From assembly GCA_008692225.1 (NCBI GenBank), contig VICG01000014.1, positions 1,341,001 to 1,405,000 of the forward strand: a stretch of DNA of 64,000 nt, written 5' to 3'. The position numbers and the translations under genes are program-made. Positions 62,109-64,000 of the stretch are shown here, piece after piece; the stretch's first letter is position 1; each line of letters begins with the position of its first letter. A model generated the notes under the pieces. The model saw only the letters and a list, made by a program, of their open reading frames with translations. It was not told the DNA's origin and made no database searches. This DNA comes from Monilinia fructicola. Taxonomy: Eukaryota > Ascomycota > Leotiomycetes > Helotiales > Sclerotiniaceae.

Positions 62109-64000
62109 TGTCTATTTAGGTCCTACGTATTAGGTAGGTATGTATGACATGTATGATATCTACAGTATGTGGTATGTGGTATGTGGTATCTGTATCTGTA
62201 TCTGTATCTGTGTCTGTACCTGTATGATATGTATCGATCTCCTTCACGCTCCGTATATATTGAAGCACTGGCTGGATATGTATGATATATGTGATGTGTG
62301 TTTAAGCATCAGGTATGTGTGAATGAACTGTATGATACATATGGTATATATGTAAGTGTAAGTACTAGCTAGGTATTTGGTATCTGGTATTTGGTATCTG
62401 GTATTTGGTATCTGGTATTTGGTATCTGGTATTTGGTATAGGTAGGCAGGTCTACCTACTATCGGTATGTACCAAGCATATATAGTAGAGTAGTATATAT
62501 GATATGTATGATATTAATGTAAGTAGGGTAGGAGGTCCCTCACTTAGCATGTACCATGTACCTAGGGTTATGATGTGTAAGTCCAATAGATAGATATGAA
62601 CAAGTCTGACGCGAATGAATGAATGTACTCTCTCTGTGCATGCCATCCAGCCAACACCTAACAGTCCGTAGTGGGATGTATGAATGTATGAATGTATGAA
62701 TGTGGAAAAATCCAATTCTCCACCCGACACTTTATTATATTACTTGTAAGATCTTACCTACGGAGTAGATTGATAATACCAGGTAGGGAGGTAAGTAAGG
62801 TAATATAAATCCTAGAATCCTTGATATGATCTGATCTGATCCGATCTGATCTGATTGACTGACGAATTGAGTGATTACCTAGGTAGTTCCGACATTAACT
62901 GATACTGATATGAATATTGGAATCAAATAAAAAACTATCTACAGTGCTACTTATTACAATCCTACTTTTAGATAGGTACTCGGTTAACGAGATGAAATGA
63001 TGAAATCCATCAAACGTTTTGGCAATCTGGAATATGATTAGAAAAGGGGAAAGAAGTATATTCCAAGGGCATAGGAATATAATTTTAATGTTAATTTAGG
63101 TACCTAATTAGCTATTTAATATATAAACATAAATATATATATCTAAACTTTCTCATTCTCACTCTCATCCTTACACTCCCTCTTCCTCTTATTAAGCTCT
63201 GAATCATAACCTAATCTTCTGTATATACCTCCCACCCAAGTATCGAATGCTAGGTCCAGATTCAAGTGTACCTATCTATCTAAGCAAAAGATTAAGCACG
63301 TAACAAAGAAGAAAAGGAATGGGTAATTATCTACAGAGTAGATCCCAAATAGATTGCAAGTGCCATGTAGATGATAATTCTTGATACCATAAAGATTCGC
63401 CCAAGTAATATTAAAGACCTGGATAAGCATGTTTGATCATCTACGCTCTCTTCACCTTCATCACTTGTATAGATAGATTTCCTTTGCTAAATGTTGAATA
63501 TCTATCTACCTAGTATCTAATCTCGATTGATACCCATCTAATCCATCTACCCACTAGCACTGTAGTTCTTTTGATCATGAAGATTATCGTCAAAAAAACC
63601 TTTCGATTATGATTTCTTTCTTTTCTCATTTTTCATACTACTCGAGTAACTATCTTTCTTCTTCCCTTCTTACTCCTTTCCCTCTTCCCTCCTCCCTCTC
63701 TCCTCCTCCCCCTTTCTTCCTTTCCTCCTTTCTTTCTAAAAGGATTTGAGTTGTGCGGGTACACAAGAGAACCATAACCACCTACATCCCCGAGAAAAGA
63801 CAATATCGCAAGGGAAAAGCAAAAGCAAAAGCAAAAGCAAACGGAAAGGAGAACCAAAAAAACAACCAAGATGTTCTGGATCTTCATTTCTTAGATCGAT
63901 GAATGAGTGTGTGTGCGGGAATAAGGTTGTATCTGATTCACAATAACGAATGATTGAATAAATGCACAGCTAATAAGGTTTCCAAGGTTCCTCTCTTCAA
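60846..64000. other. Gene-free, tandem-repeat-rich region
   Basis: 3.15 kb upstream of YPD1. It contains GATAT/GGGAT runs (60911-61010), GGAT runs (about 61570-61640), GTAG (about 61985-62005), GGCAGAT (about 62025-62055), GTAT (about 62083-62110), the 14-bp array at 62372, and GATCT runs (about 62825-62855). No gene is supported. Confidence 0.6.
62372..62439. repeat. 14-bp tandem repeat (GGTATTTGGTATCT)
   Basis: Nearly five uninterrupted copies of GGTATTTGGTATCT, itself a doubled 7-bp unit with alternating TTT/TCT. Confidence 0.9.

Noticed and set aside
63633..63887. Short protein with apparent signal peptide
   Set aside because: The hydrophobic stretch comes from an AAAAGC microsatellite and the rest from a CT-rich tract.

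Overview
The window is nuclear DNA of a filamentous ascomycete. The genes carry short GT-AG introns, mostly 50-60 nt, with CTAAC/CTGAT-type branch sites, and are separated by long intergenic stretches full of microsatellites. The protein set (Snf1, U1-C, Erv25, DDX60-type helicase, JmjC/CDCA7-type zinc-finger protein, Coq2, Nce102, Mim2-like, eIF2-beta, Aim24, Ypd1) and the protein styles suggest Leotiomycetes, probably a Botrytis/Sclerotinia relative. That placement is inference; no database was searched.

Layout. 0-5 kb: the 3' part of SNF1 (+), then a divergent pair, U1 snRNP protein C (-) and the p24 cargo receptor Erv25 (+). 7-10 kb: a two-exon gene joining beta/gamma-crystallin-like repeats to an aerolysin-like region (+), and an unknown coiled-coil protein (-). 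11.4 kb: an intron-containing tRNA-His (-). 12-14 kb: a four-exon MFS sugar transporter (-). 14-19 kb: a gene-poor block and a small hypothetical gene. 20-26 kb: a seven-exon DDX60-like Ski2-type helicase (-). 27.5-28.9 kb: a decayed ABCC transporter (+). 30-32 kb: an inositol-type MFS transporter (+). 32-37 kb: a JmjC protein with a CDCA7-type zinc finger and AT-hooks (-). 38-45 kb: COQ2 (+), NCE102 (+), a Mim2-like gene (-) and eIF2-beta (+). 47-48.5 kb: AIM24 (+). 51 kb: an unknown Cys/His-rich protein (-). 54-56 kb: a frame-disrupted conserved coiled-coil gene (-). 60 kb: YPD1 (-). The last 3 kb is microsatellite-rich and gene-free.

The genes are mostly housekeeping (energy signalling, splicing, secretion, ubiquinone synthesis, translation initiation, mitochondrial biogenesis, osmosensing phosphorelay) and do not form one pathway or cluster. 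I see no biosynthetic cluster, CRISPR array or intact transposon.

Most notable: (1) U1-C reads correctly only if a 6-nt microexon is included; skipping it keeps the frame. (2) The crystallin/aerolysin-like fusion. (3) At least six otherwise well-conserved genes each need one or more single surplus bases removed, mostly at homopolymers, to read through. That points to consensus over-calls rather than a run of pseudogenes. (4) A truly decayed ABCC transporter that has lost the Walker A part of its second ATPase domain. (5) A tRNA-His with a probable 28-nt intron.
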